Of a DNA stretch of 59,089 nucleotides, positions 1 through 9,225 are shown in pieces. Position 1 is the first letter of the stretch. The number at the start of each line of letters is the position of its first letter. The DNA is taken from positions 1 through 59,089 of the forward strand of contig JBFWRS010000025.1 in assembly GCA_050248795.1 (NCBI GenBank), read 5' to 3'. The notes under the pieces were generated by a model. That model was not told where the DNA came from and did not search any database. It worked only from the letters and a program-made list of their open reading frames with translations. A program made the position numbers and the translations under genes. The DNA comes from CAZTDU01 sp050248795. Lineage in GTDB: Bacteria; Pseudomonadota; Gammaproteobacteria; Burkholderiales; SG8-39.

Positions 1-40
1 GGTTGCAATGACACCGGCATGAGAACCCGGAGCCAACAAC

Positions 41-196
41 ATGAGCGCACTCGAATCGCAAATGCTGCCGAGCATCGCCGGCGCGCAGCAACTCTTGAAC
101 GAATTGTCGCCGCGTGGACTGGCGCTGAACCTGGAATGCCTGCAGCGCATGGCGCGGAGCTTCGCGCGCACGCTGGCCTCGCAGCTCCGGTCCTGA
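41..196 (+). CDS. Small hypothetical protein (51 aa)
   Basis: A short reading frame opens with ATG nine bases after a weak CGGAG ribosome site and ends 36 bases before the globin gene. The product would be a leucine/alanine-rich, probably helical peptide beginning MSALESQML. Its codons favour G or C in third positions, as in neighbouring genes. I recognise no family. It could be a small co-transcribed partner of the globin or a chance frame. Confidence 0.4.
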   Translation: MSALESQMLPSIAGAQQLLNELSPRGLALNLECLQRMARSFARTLASQLRS

Positions 197-232
197 CCGA
201 ACACTGATCCAACCGCAGAGAGGAGTAGCCCG

Positions 233-661
233 ATGACACCGCGTGAAATCGAGATCGTCCAGCAGACATTCGAGAAGGTGCGCCCGATCGCCAGCGTCGC
301 CGCCGAACTCTTCTACCAGCGGCTGTTCGAGCTCGACCCGTCCATCGCCAGGCTGTTCAAGGGCGACATGAATGAGCAGGGCAGGAAGCTGATGAACATG
401 ATCGCCGCCGGCGTGCGTGGCCTGAGCAACACGCCCGCGCTGATCCCGGTGTTGACCGACCTCGGCCGGCGCCACACCGCCTACGGCGTGATGCAGACGC
501 ACTACGTCACCGTGGGCACGGCGCTGATCTGGACGCTCGAGCAGGGCATGGGTCGGGATTTCACCGCCGAGGTGCGCGACGCCTGGTGCGCCGCCTATGA
601 GCTGATGGCGGGCGTGATGCAGCAGGGCGCCCGCGACGTCGAGCTAGCCGTCGCGGCCTGA
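233..661 (+). CDS. Single-domain bacterial globin
   Basis: The 142-residue product has the length and fold pattern of Vitreoscilla-type single-domain haemoglobins. The probable proximal haem histidine is H81 in GRRHTAYGV, matching the VKHCQAGV segment of the Vitreoscilla protein. There is no reductase domain, so it is not a full flavohaemoglobin. Such proteins bind O2 or NO in the cytoplasm and are linked to microaerobic respiration or NO detoxification. The start follows a good GAGAGGAG ribosome site. Confidence 0.85.
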   Translation: MTPREIEIVQQTFEKVRPIASVAAELFYQRLFELDPSIARLFKGDMNEQGRKLMNMIAAGVRGLSNTPALIPVLTDLGRRHTAYGVMQTHYVTVGTALIWTLEQGMGRDFTAEVRDAWCAAYELMAGVMQQGARDVELAVAA

Positions 662-731
662 GCGGCGGCACCCCGCAGGTTCGCCGCCGGCGCGGCCTCG
701 CGCCCGCGCGTTGCCGTAACATAGTCTCGCC

Positions 732-1706
732 ATGGCGAGACAGAGCGAGTGGGCGTTTCCGGCGAACCTGCAGCCCGACCCCGACGAGGTGCGCTTCGAC
801 CTCGCGGCGGCGCTGGACGCGGTGGTGATGCTGCGCGCCGAAGTGCCCGAGGACGCGTTTACCGCGGGCATCCTCGGCACCGAGCGCATCGGCAACGGCG
901 TCGTCATCCGCGATGACGGTCTGATCCTCACCATCGGCTACCTGACCACCGAAGCGTCCGCGATCTGGCTCACCACCAACGCCGGCAAGGTCATGGCGGC
1001 GCATCCGCTGGCCTACGACCAGGCGAGCGGCTTCGGACTGGTGATGCCGCTGGGCAGGCTGGGCGTCGCCCCGCTCGCGCGCGGCAGTGTCGCGTCGCTG
1101 ATGGTCGGCGACGACGCCTGCTTCCTCGGTCACGGCGGGCGCGCGCATGCGCTGCGCACCAAGGTGGTCGGCAAGCGCGAGTTCGCCGGCTACTGGGAGT
1201 ACGTGCTCGATCAGGCGATATTCACCGCGCCGGCGCATCCGCAGTGGGGCGGCGGCGCGCTGGTGGGCGAGAACGGCCTCCTGCTCGGCATCGGTTCGCT
1301 GCTGGTGCAGGATGCGCTGGCGGGCGAGGAGGTGCAGGGCAACATGGTGGTGCCGGTGGACCTGCTGGCCCCGATCCTCGACGACATGCTCGCCACCGGC
1401 CAGCCGCGCCGGCCGCCGCGGCCGTGGCTGGGTATGTACGTCACCGAGTTCAAGGGCCACCTGGTGGTCGGCGGCCTCGCCGACGACGGTCCGGCCGAGA
1501 GCGCGGGCGTGAAGCTGGGCGACATCGTTGCCGAAGTCGCCGGCGAGCGCGTCACCGGCCTCGCGCAGCTTTTCCGCCGCATCTGGAGTCTGGGCGACGC
1601 CGGCGCGGATGTGCCGCTGGTGCTGCAGCGCGAACGCAAGCGCGTCGAGCTGCGCGTGCGCTCGGCGGACCGCAACGATTTCCTCAGGAAGCCGCGGCTG
1701 CACTGA
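732..1706 (+). CDS. HtrA/S1C-like PDZ protein lacking the catalytic triad
   Basis: The 324-residue protein has a trypsin-like S1C body (about residues 25-220) and a C-terminal PDZ domain (about 230-315, starting at PWLGMYV). The HtrA backbone is visible as GNGVVIRDDGLILT, but the usual catalytic His site reads GYLT. The GNSGG serine loop reads QWGGGAL (about residues 171-177), so the nucleophile is glycine. It has no signal peptide or membrane anchor, so it would be cytoplasmic. It is therefore probably a pseudoprotease used as a PDZ scaffold. It lies two bases upstream of the M20 peptidase. Confidence 0.75.
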   Translation: MARQSEWAFPANLQPDPDEVRFDLAAALDAVVMLRAEVPEDAFTAGILGTERIGNGVVIRDDGLILTIGYLTTEASAIWLTTNAGKVMAAHPLAYDQASGFGLVMPLGRLGVAPLARGSVASLMVGDDACFLGHGGRAHALRTKVVGKREFAGYWEYVLDQAIFTAPAHPQWGGGALVGENGLLLGIGSLLVQDALAGEEVQGNMVVPVDLLAPILDDMLATGQPRRPPRPWLGMYVTEFKGHLVVGGLADDGPAESAGVKLGDIVAEVAGERVTGLAQLFRRIWSLGDAGADVPLVLQRERKRVELRVRSADRNDFLRKPRLH

Positions 1707-1708
1707 CC

Positions 1709-3106
1709 ATGAGCAGGCAGGCCGCGATCGCGCACGCCGAGCGCTATTTCGACGATGGCGGCTTCTTTGCCGACCTCGCGCGCCGGGTCGCGATTCCCAC
1801 CGAGAGCCAGAACCCGGAACGCGGCGCGGAACTGCTGCGCTACCTCAGCGCGGAGATGCAGCCGACGCTGGAGAAGATCGGTTTCAAGTGCCGCCTGCTC
1901 GCCAACCCGGATCCGAAAGGCGGGCCGTTCCTCCTCGCCGAGCGCATCGAGGCGCCGGGGCTCGCGACGGTGTTTTCCTATGCGCATGGCGACGTCATCC
2001 GCGGCCAGGAAGCGCAATGGAAGCAGGGGCTGGATCCGTGGACGCTCGCGCGCGAGGGCGACCGGCTCTACGGCCGCGGCACCGCGGACAACAAGGGCCA
2101 GCACAGCATCAACATCGCCGGCCTTGCGGCGGTGCTGGCGACGCGCGGCAGGCTGGGCTTCAACGTCAAGCTGCTCATCGAGACCGGCGAGGAGACCGGC
2201 TCGCCCGGACTGCGCCAACTGTGCGCGGCGCAGAAGGACGCGCTGAAGGCCGACGTGCTGATCGCCTCCGACGGGCCGCGGCTGGCGCCCGGCAGGCCGA
2301 CCGTATTCCTCGGCTCGCGCGGCGCGATCAACATCGACGTCACGGTGGACCTGCGCGAGGGCGCGCACCATTCCGGCAACTGGGGCGGCCTGATCGCCAA
2401 CCCGGGCATCGTGCTCGCGCAGGCGCTCGCCAGCATCACCGGGCCGCGCGGCGAAATCCGGATCCCTGAATGGCGGCCGGATTCGCTTACGCCTTCGGTG
2501 CGCGCCGCGCTTGCCGATTGCGAAGTCGAGGGCGGCGCGGACGGACCGCCGATCGACGTGGACTGGGGCGAACCCGGCCTCACGCCGGCCGAGCGGGTGT
2601 TCGGCTGGCCGAGCTTCGAGGTGCTCGCCTTCGTCACCGGCAATCCGGACCGCCCGGTGAACGCGATCCCGCCGCGCGCCAGCGCCGTGGTGCAGTTGCG
2701 CACCGTGGTCGGCATCGATTCGAACGACGCGATTCCCGCGCTGCGCCGCCATCTCGATGCGCACGGCTTCCCGATGGTGAAGGTGGCGCGGGCGGACATG
2801 GAGATCTTCGCGCCGACGCGGCTCGACCCCGATCACCCGTGGGTCAAGTGGACGGTGGCCTCGCTTGCGCGCACCAGCGGCAAGAAGCCGGCGATCCTGC
2901 CCAACCTCGGCGGCTCGCTGCCGAACGACATATTTGCCGACGTGCTGGGTCTGCCCACGGTGTGGATCCCGCATTCGTACGCGGCGTGCAGCCAGCACGC
3001 GCCGAACGAGCACATGCTCGCGCCGGTCGCGCGCGAGGCGCTGGCGCTGATGGCGGGGTTGTGGTGGGATCTTGGCGAGGCAGGGGTTCCCCGGCCGGTC
3101 AAATAG
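1709..3106 (+). CDS. M20-family metallopeptidase / deacylase
   Basis: The 465-residue protein carries the M20/ArgE/DapE motifs: H93-x-D95 in YAHGDV, the bridging aspartate D127 in GRGTADNKG, the general-base and ligand glutamates E161/E162 in ETGEETG, D188 in SDGP, and a C-terminal His in HAPNEH (H430/H435). Family members are cytoplasmic di-zinc amidohydrolases acting on dipeptides or N-acyl amino acids; the substrate here is unknown. The ATG at 1709 gives the proper N-terminus; a longer in-frame extension only shadows the preceding gene. Confidence 0.88.
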   Translation: MSRQAAIAHAERYFDDGGFFADLARRVAIPTESQNPERGAELLRYLSAEMQPTLEKIGFKCRLLANPDPKGGPFLLAERIEAPGLATVFSYAHGDVIRGQEAQWKQGLDPWTLAREGDRLYGRGTADNKGQHSINIAGLAAVLATRGRLGFNVKLLIETGEETGSPGLRQLCAAQKDALKADVLIASDGPRLAPGRPTVFLGSRGAINIDVTVDLREGAHHSGNWGGLIANPGIVLAQALASITGPRGEIRIPEWRPDSLTPSVRAALADCEVEGGADGPPIDVDWGEPGLTPAERVFGWPSFEVLAFVTGNPDRPVNAIPPRASAVVQLRTVVGIDSNDAIPALRRHLDAHGFPMVKVARADMEIFAPTRLDPDHPWVKWTVASLARTSGKKPAILPNLGGSLPNDIFADVLGLPTVWIPHSYAACSQHAPNEHMLAPVAREALALMAGLWWDLGEAGVPRPVK

Positions 3107-3129
3107 GCTTCTGGTGCATCGCCCGCAGG

Positions 3130-4326
3130 TCAGTGCGGCAGGAACTCGCCGCGGCGCTCCTCCCAGTTCCTGATCCAGTTGCCGAGCGCCCCGGCCGGCA
3201 TGGGTTTGCCGATGAAATAGCCCTGTGCCAGTGCGCAGCCGCTGGCGAGCAGGTAGTCCCAGTCGTCCCTGTCCTCCACGCCTTCGGCCACGGTACTCAT
3301 GCCCAGGTGCCGCGCCATCGAATGGCTAGCCTCGATGATGGCGCCGAGGGACGTATCCCGGCCTGCCCCGTGCACAAAGCTGCGATCCATCTTCAGTTCG
3401 TCGAAAGGGATGTCGCGCAACTGGGCAAGCGAGGAGTGGCCGGTGCCGAAATCGTCGATCGACAGGCCGACGCGTTTGAGTCGCAGCCGGGTGAGATTGT
3501 CCAGCGGGCCGCGCTGATCCGTCATCAGCCGGCTTTCCGTTACTTCCAGCATCAGGCTGCTCAGGGCGACACCCGCATCGCTGGCGGCGCGCACCACGAG
3601 GTCTGGAAACGTGACATCGGCGAGATTGTCCATGGAGACGTTGACCGACACATGCACATGGACGCCAGCGTCCTGCCACTCGCGCACCTCGCGAAGCGCA
3701 TTTCCCAGCACGGCGCGGGTGAGGTCGTCGATCAGCCCGTGTTCCTCGGCGGTGGCGATGAACTGGTCCGGGAACACCGTGCCGTCGCGCGCATGCTGCC
3801 AGCGCACCAGGGCCTCCACGCCGGCGAACTTGCAGGTCGCGAGTTCGACTTTCGGCTGGTAGTGGTTGAGCAGTTCCCCGTTGGCGATCGCGCGCTGCAG
3901 TTCGTCTGCCGGATAGCGCTTGGGCGCGGATCGGGCAGGCGCGGCGACGTGGCTGGCCTTCCGGTCCATGAGCTGACGCAGCAGTTCGGGCGACACCGGC
4001 TTCTGCAGGATTCCGAGCACGTCCAGCTTGTGGGCCTGCGCCAGTCGTTCCGCGGTCTGCAGGATGCGCTTGTCCTCGCCGCTCACCAGCGCGATGCTCC
4101 CGCGGTAGCCGATGGCGCCAAGTTGCCGGACGAATTCCACGCCGTCCATGCCGGGCATCTGCAGGTCGCAGAACACCAGCTCGAACTCGCCCGGGGCTTG
4201 CGTCAGAATGCTCAATGCGTCCTCGGCGCTTTCGTGGAGCGACACCTGCGCATAGCCCAGGTTGGCCAGTTGCCGTGCCAGCAGCTTTAGCACGAATGGC
4301 TCATCGTCGACGATCATGATCTTCAT
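3130..4326 (-). CDS. Response regulator with EAL domain (c-di-GMP phosphodiesterase)
   Basis: The 398-residue protein has an N-terminal receiver (acidic pocket at IVDDEP, phospho-acceptor D54 in VFCDLQMPG) and a C-terminal EAL domain (about 145-390). The catalytic signatures look intact: EALVRW, TESRLM, DDFGTGHSS and AEGVED. It should hydrolyse cyclic di-GMP under phosphorylation control. The ATG overlaps the stop of the upstream hybrid kinase (ATGA), so the two are translationally coupled and form a VieSA-like pair, though without the HTH domain of VieA. Confidence 0.9.
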   Translation of the reverse strand: MKIMIVDDEPFVLKLLARQLANLGYAQVSLHESAEDALSILTQAPGEFELVFCDLQMPGMDGVEFVRQLGAIGYRGSIALVSGEDKRILQTAERLAQAHKLDVLGILQKPVSPELLRQLMDRKASHVAAPARSAPKRYPADELQRAIANGELLNHYQPKVELATCKFAGVEALVRWQHARDGTVFPDQFIATAEEHGLIDDLTRAVLGNALREVREWQDAGVHVHVSVNVSMDNLADVTFPDLVVRAASDAGVALSSLMLEVTESRLMTDQRGPLDNLTRLRLKRVGLSIDDFGTGHSSLAQLRDIPFDELKMDRSFVHGAGRDTSLGAIIEASHSMARHLGMSTVAEGVEDRDDWDYLLASGCALAQGYFIGKPMPAGALGNWIRNWEERRGEFLPH

Positions 4327-7300
4327 GGGGAGTTCTCCTTCTTGTTGTTGCCGGCAACCGCGTTCGCGATCTGCGTGCGGACCGCGGCCCAGGCGACCTC
4401 CAGTTCCGGCAGCCTGCTGCCGACAGCGGTGCCATCGCCGGATTCCGACAGCCGCTCGAGTTCGCCGCACAGGTCGCCGAGCACCAGCGCTCCCACCGAG
4501 CGCGACGCGGACTTGAGCCTGTGCGCGATGGCGCCGATGCGCGCCGGGTCCGATTCGCGCATGTCGGCCCGCAACTCGGCGACGAGGCCGGCGGCGGACG
4601 CGAGGTAGTCGGACAGGAACTCGTCGACGGCTTCTTCGTCGTCACCGACGAGGGCTTTGAGCACGCCGACATCGAATACGCGTGTTCCGGTCTCATCAAC
4701 GGCTGGTGCCGCCGCCGGCGGGCTCTCTGCCCCGACCCGGTCGCGCGGCAGCCATTTCTCCAGTTCTGCTTCGAGCACGTCCAGCCGCATCGGCTTCGTC
4801 AGGTACTCGTCCATGCCAAGCGCGAGGGCACGGAACTTCTCGCCCCGCAAGGCGTTGGCAGTGAGGGCGACGATCGGCATGCGCGGCCTGTGGCTTGCAG
4901 CCTCCTCTCGCCGAATCGTCTCGGTCAGGGCGTAACCATCCATGTCAGGCATGTGCAGGTCGGTCAGCAGCAGCGCGTATTGACCGGATCTCCACATGAC
5001 CAGCGCCTCGACACCGTTGGTCGCGACCTCTGCCGCGTAGCCCAGCAGTGCGAGCTGCCTGAGGATCACCTTCTGGTTGACCGTGTCGTCTTCGGCGATG
5101 AGGATGAGGCGGCCCGCAGCGCGCGCTTCCGCGACCGTGGGCGCCCTTCCCTGGTCTTTCTGCACCTCGGCGCTTTTCTCGTCGTGGAACACTTCCGGCG
5201 AAGCGCGCCCGGCGGCCACCGCGACAGCGCGCAGCAGCACGCGCCGCCGCAGCGGGCTGCCGTCCATGCTCACCACATCGGACGCCTCCACGCGCGCGCG
5301 GCGGCGCAGGCCGCGTACGACGACAAGGTGGCGTGCATCGGGCAGCTGCGCAAACGCGGCATGCACGGTTTCGATCAGCCTCGACGTGGCCGCATGGTCG
5401 ACGTCGTGGATTACCACCGGCGTGCCCAGGCCATGCGCACGTCTCGCCGCTGCCGCGAGATCGTCGCATACGTACACCCGCGCGCCGGCATGTTCCAGGT
5501 ACGCGCGCACGGTGTCCTGGTCCAGATGCGAACTTGACACGACAACGCAGCTCAAGCCGGCGAGTTCCGTTTCCGCTTCGCCCGCCTCGTCCGTGGCGGG
5601 TTCGAGCGGCAGGGTTACGGTGAAGGTCGAACCGGCACCGAGCGTGCTCCGGACGGCGATCTCGCCATGCATCAGGTCGACCAGCCGTTTGCTGATAACC
5701 AGCCCGAGGCCGGTCCCACCGTAGCGTCGCGTGGTCGAGATCTCGCCCTGCCGAAACGACTTGAAGAGGGAATTCAGGGTATCCGGGGCCATGCCGATGC
5801 CGTTATCGGCAACGCTGAACGCGACTCTCAGCGGTGCGGTGCCGCCAGCCTCGATGCGGAGGGCGACTTTCCCGGGCTGCTCCGGCCGGCCGGCGCTGAA
5901 CTTGATCGCGTTGCCGACCAGGTTGTAAACCACCTGGCGCAGACGGGTTGCATCGGACCATACCTGTGCGGGAAGCCGCGGATCGATGAACAGGCTCAGG
6001 GAAACGCCCTTGGCCGAGGCGACAGACAGCAGCGACGTGCAGATGCCCTCGACCATGTCGGCCAGACCGACCCGCGTGCGTTCGAGCTCGAGCCGCCCGG
6101 CCTCGATCTTGGAGAAATCCAGGATGTCGTCGATGAGCGTCAGCAGCGAGAACGCGGAGTCGCGAATGGTCTTGATGGCTTCTGCCTGGTCTGCCGTAAG
6201 CCGGCTGCGCGAAAGCACTTCCACCATGCCGATGACGCCGTTCATCGGCGTGCGGATTTCGTGGCTCATGGCGGCGAGGAACGCCGATTTGGCGCGATTG
6301 GCCTGCTCGGCATCCGAACGCGCCTGGGACAGTTCCGCGAACAGCCTCTTGCGCTCGGCGATCTCCTGCAGCAGGACCAGAGCAGCCGGCCGGCCTTCGT
6401 GTTCGATGGGCGCAGCGACTGCTTCGCAGTCGACCAGGGTGCCGTCGAGGCGAAGCCACCGCTCCTCCAGCGGGGCGACGTCGGAACGATCCTCGTTGAG
6501 TCTGCGCATGCGTTCACGCACCAATTCGTGAAAGTCCGGGTGCAGAAGGTCGAGCACCTGACGGCCGAGCAGCTCAGACTCCGAGCGCGCACCGAAGAGC
6601 GCGACCGCCTTGGGATTCGCGAATACGAAGCGCCCATCGGACTGTACGAACACGGCGTACGGGGACAGCTCGACGAACTGGCGATAGCGGCGCTCGCTCG
6701 CCTGCAGCGCTTCGTGTGCCGCGGCGCGTTCCTGCACGCGCGCGCGCAGGTCGGCATTGAGCAGTCGGATCTGCTCGTCGCGCCTCGACCGCGCGACGGC
6801 CTCCCGACGGATGCAGTAAAAGAGATATGCGAACACCCCCAGCGCGCCGGCCAGTACTGCGAGCAGAGACAACGTTGTTTCTCGCTGCACCCTGGCGGCC
6901 CACGCTCTGCGCTCGCCGAGCAGTTCGTCTTCCACCGCCTGCATGCGCTGAGTCAGCGTCCGTATGCTCGTTCTGACGTCCAGCCCGGGTTGTGCCTCCA
7001 TTGCCGTACGGGCAGCAATGCCGCCTTCCGCCTCATAGGTCGCGCGTAGCCGCTCGAGCGCATCGATGTGCCTGCCGATCAGGCCCTGCAACTGCGACAG
7101 GCGATCGCCCTGCGGCGAACTGGCGACCATGGCGGCAATGCCCTGCGCTCGAGCGCGGATTTCTTCGGCGAGACGCCGGGCATCTTCGCGATACCGGGGA
7201 TCGCCCAGCAGGAGGTAACTGAAGTGCGAGGACTCGGCGTCGGAGACGTCCGCATACAGCTCGGCCAGCTCGGCGCGAATCTGCTGAGTCCGTGCAATCG

Positions 7301-7526
7301 ACATCGATGCTTCGGTGTACTGCGTGCCCGAGCGATACGTCTGTACGCCGCCGAGAAGCAGGAAGAACGCCGTCGCGATGAATCCGACAAGCACCTTGCG
7401 CTGGATGTTTCGGGCGACCGACGTCTGCGCATCGAAGGCTTCCCCGCCGGGGGGCACCCCACCCGCCGCTTCGGCTTGCAGCGGCAAGCCTGTGGACGCG
7501 AAGGCGCGGACCGCAACCCCGTTCAA
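4323..7526 (-). CDS. Hybrid sensor histidine kinase (CHASE3-like/PAS/HisKA/HATPase/REC/Hpt)
   Basis: The 1067-residue protein has a membrane segment near residues 44-62, a periplasmic helical CHASE3-like region, a second membrane segment near 225-245, a PAS domain, HisKA with MSHEIRTPMNG, an ATPase domain with NAIKF and GTGLGL, a degenerate receiver, an intact receiver (LLLTDLHMPDMDG) and an Hpt domain (AHRLKSASRSVGA). It probably drives the downstream REC-EAL phosphodiesterase. The first start is TTG at 7526; a later in-frame GTG near codon 24 is an alternative, so the exact N-terminus is uncertain. Confidence 0.9.
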   Translation of the reverse strand: MNGVAVRAFASTGLPLQAEAAGGVPPGGEAFDAQTSVARNIQRKVLVGFIATAFFLLLGGVQTYRSGTQYTEASMSIARTQQIRAELAELYADVSDAESSHFSYLLLGDPRYREDARRLAEEIRARAQGIAAMVASSPQGDRLSQLQGLIGRHIDALERLRATYEAEGGIAARTAMEAQPGLDVRTSIRTLTQRMQAVEDELLGERRAWAARVQRETTLSLLAVLAGALGVFAYLFYCIRREAVARSRRDEQIRLLNADLRARVQERAAAHEALQASERRYRQFVELSPYAVFVQSDGRFVFANPKAVALFGARSESELLGRQVLDLLHPDFHELVRERMRRLNEDRSDVAPLEERWLRLDGTLVDCEAVAAPIEHEGRPAALVLLQEIAERKRLFAELSQARSDAEQANRAKSAFLAAMSHEIRTPMNGVIGMVEVLSRSRLTADQAEAIKTIRDSAFSLLTLIDDILDFSKIEAGRLELERTRVGLADMVEGICTSLLSVASAKGVSLSLFIDPRLPAQVWSDATRLRQVVYNLVGNAIKFSAGRPEQPGKVALRIEAGGTAPLRVAFSVADNGIGMAPDTLNSLFKSFRQGEISTTRRYGGTGLGLVISKRLVDLMHGEIAVRSTLGAGSTFTVTLPLEPATDEAGEAETELAGLSCVVVSSSHLDQDTVRAYLEHAGARVYVCDDLAAAARRAHGLGTPVVIHDVDHAATSRLIETVHAAFAQLPDARHLVVVRGLRRRARVEASDVVSMDGSPLRRRVLLRAVAVAAGRASPEVFHDEKSAEVQKDQGRAPTVAEARAAGRLILIAEDDTVNQKVILRQLALLGYAAEVATNGVEALVMWRSGQYALLLTDLHMPDMDGYALTETIRREEAASHRPRMPIVALTANALRGEKFRALALGMDEYLTKPMRLDVLEAELEKWLPRDRVGAESPPAAAPAVDETGTRVFDVGVLKALVGDDEEAVDEFLSDYLASAAGLVAELRADMRESDPARIGAIAHRLKSASRSVGALVLGDLCGELERLSESGDGTAVGSRLPELEVAWAAVRTQIANAVAGNNKKENSP

Positions 7527-7686
7527 CCCCGCCTGCTGCTGGACTGATCGCTGAAACAGTGGATCCTCGACATTGTCCGATTGAGCTACATCCCGCCGGT
7601 GAACTATGGGGGAACGCGACTACAAGCGGCTTATCTATACGTCCTCAGTTCCACACATGGGAACCGCAGCCGGGGAAATTTCAGTC

Positions 7687-7710
7687 AAACGGTGCGTTAA
7701 CGCACCGTTT
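7687..7710. repeat. Perfect 24-bp palindrome between two minus-strand genes
   Basis: Arms AAACGGTGCG and CGCACCGTTT flank a TTAA centre with no mismatch. The core GGTGCGTTA/TAACGCACC resembles the stem of widespread proteobacterial REP-like elements. It lies eight bases past the stop of the SMP-30 gene and upstream of the hybrid kinase. It may be a terminator (10-bp stem, 4-nt loop), an operator for the kinase gene or a REP remnant. The rest of 7527-7717 holds no gene. Confidence 0.6.
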
Positions 7711-7717
7711 TGAGTCA

Positions 7718-8671
7718 TCAGAAGTACGGGGCGCCCTGCGTGTTGACGATCAGCGAATAGACCGACGTGCTCGCCGCCATGAACAGTCGGTTGCGATGCA
7801 GGCCGCCGAAGCACAGGTTGGCGCAGCGCTCGGGCAGGTCGATGCGGCCGATCAGGCGTCCGTCCGGGTTGAACACGTGCACGCCGTCAAGGCCGGCTTC
7901 GCCCATGCCCCAGCCGCACCACAGGTTGCCGTCGACGTCGCAGCGGAAGCCGTCCGGCGTGCCTTTGGGGCCGGCGTCGATCAGCGTGCGCCGGTTTGCC
8001 AGCGTCTTTCCGCCCACCACGTCGTAGGCGAGGATCTTGCGCGGCTGCGCGCGCGATTCGACGATGTACAGCAGGGACTCATCCGGCGAGAAAGCCAGGC
8101 CGTTCGGCTGGCTGATGCCCTCGGCGACCACCGACAGCGCGCCCGCGGGGTCGATGCGGTAGACGTGCATCGGCAGTTCGGCATCCGCCTTGACGCCTTC
8201 GTTGTAGCCGAGGATGCCGAAGGTGGGGTCGGTGAACCACACCGAGCCGTCGGATTTCACCACCACGTCGTTCGGTGAACTGAGCCGCTTGCCTTCGAAG
8301 CTGTCTGCGAGCGTGACGATGCGGCCGTCGTGCTCGGTGCGCGACACGCGCCGGCCGCTGTGCTCGCAGGTGACCAGGCGGCCCTGGCGGTCGCGCGTGT
8401 TGCCGTTGCCGTGCGCCGAGGGCTTGCGGAACACCGACACCGCGCCGGTCTCCTCGTCCCAGCGCCACATGCAGTTGCCCGGCACGTCGCTCCAGACGAG
8501 CGTCCGCGTGTCGCCGAACCATACCGGGCCTTCCGCCCAGCGAAAACCGGTGGCGATGCGCTCGACCTTGGTCAGCGGCAGGTGGTAGCGCGCGAATGAT
8601 TCGTCCAGCGCGACGATGCAGGGATCGGGGTAGCGCTGGCTGGGTTCCCAGCCGTGGCGGCTTGCGGACAT
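7718..8671 (-). CDS. SMP-30/gluconolactonase family protein
   Basis: The 317-residue beta-propeller protein shows the SMP-30 metal-binding landmarks: the EGP glutamate in FRWAEGPVW, the asparagine in SSPNDVVV, and an aspartate in SPDESL. Family members are calcium- or zinc-dependent lactonases acting on sugar lactones. No signal peptide is evident. I chose the ATG at 8671 because a GGAGGG ribosome site lies directly before it; a GTG six codons upstream is possible. The actual substrate cannot be told from the sequence. Confidence 0.85.
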   Translation of the reverse strand: MSASRHGWEPSQRYPDPCIVALDESFARYHLPLTKVERIATGFRWAEGPVWFGDTRTLVWSDVPGNCMWRWDEETGAVSVFRKPSAHGNGNTRDRQGRLVTCEHSGRRVSRTEHDGRIVTLADSFEGKRLSSPNDVVVKSDGSVWFTDPTFGILGYNEGVKADAELPMHVYRIDPAGALSVVAEGISQPNGLAFSPDESLLYIVESRAQPRKILAYDVVGGKTLANRRTLIDAGPKGTPDGFRCDVDGNLWCGWGMGEAGLDGVHVFNPDGRLIGRIDLPERCANLCFGGLHRNRLFMAASTSVYSLIVNTQGAPYF

Positions 8672-8715
8672 CGGCCCTCCGGGCTTCACGGGTGATGCGT
8701 GGCATATTACCGGCG

Positions 8716-8844
8716 ATGCAGAGCCACGCGGGTGCGTCCCTGCGCCACGCGCGCCTCCGACTGGTCACCGCGCTTGCGCTGGCGGCGTTGCTGTACCTGA
8801 AGGTCGAGGACGTCAAACCTTCGCAGCGCCGGCAGTTCGACTAG
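8716..8844 (+). CDS. Possible 42-aa membrane peptide
   Basis: A short frame encodes a basic N-terminus followed by one hydrophobic stretch (RLVTALALAALLYL) and a charged tail. It runs into the end of the convergent DUF4870 gene. No family or strong ribosome site is recognised. It may be a chance frame. Confidence 0.2.
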   Translation: MQSHAGASLRHARLRLVTALALAALLYLKVEDVKPSQRRQFD

Positions 8845-9188
8845 ATATTCTTTTCCGCCAGCTCGCCGATGACCGGCAGCTTGAAGTGCTCGCCCTGGTA
8901 GGCCTTGACCATCAGCAGGATCCACAGCACCAGCTGCACCAGACCCAGTATCGGGATCAGCAGCCAACCGATCAACGGGATGAAGCCCAGCGCGATGAAC
9001 AGCGCCGTAAGCCCGCCGAAGGTGATCAGCGACTGCATGGCGTGAAAGCGCACGAAGCGGTTTTCCTTCTCGATGAGGAAGAACACCAGGCCGGTGATCC
9101 AGCCGGCGAGATAGCACAGCAGCCCCGCGACGTTCGGCTGCAGGCCGGTGGAAGTCTTGCTGGTGGCAGGCGTGGCTTCTTCGTTCAT
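8841..9188 (-). CDS. DUF4870 (Tic20-like) membrane protein
   Basis: The 115-residue protein has a short hydrophilic N-terminus and about three hydrophobic segments, with the family hallmark EKENRFVRFHAMQS between the first two. This matches small DUF4870 inner-membrane proteins. Their function is not established. The gene stands alone on the minus strand, 37 bases beyond the dehalogenase-like gene that precedes it in transcription. Confidence 0.82.
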   Translation of the reverse strand: MNEEATPATSKTSTGLQPNVAGLLCYLAGWITGLVFFLIEKENRFVRFHAMQSLITFGGLTALFIALGFIPLIGWLLIPILGLVQLVLWILLMVKAYQGEHFKLPVIGELAEKNI

Positions 9189-9225
9189 GGCGGTTCCTTT
9201 CAGTTGCCGGTTTGCGCCGGGCGGT

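Noticed and set aside
7578..7600. Functional tRNA on the minus strand
   Set aside because: Only the 5' part resembles a tRNA; no anticodon arm, T-arm or CCA end follows.
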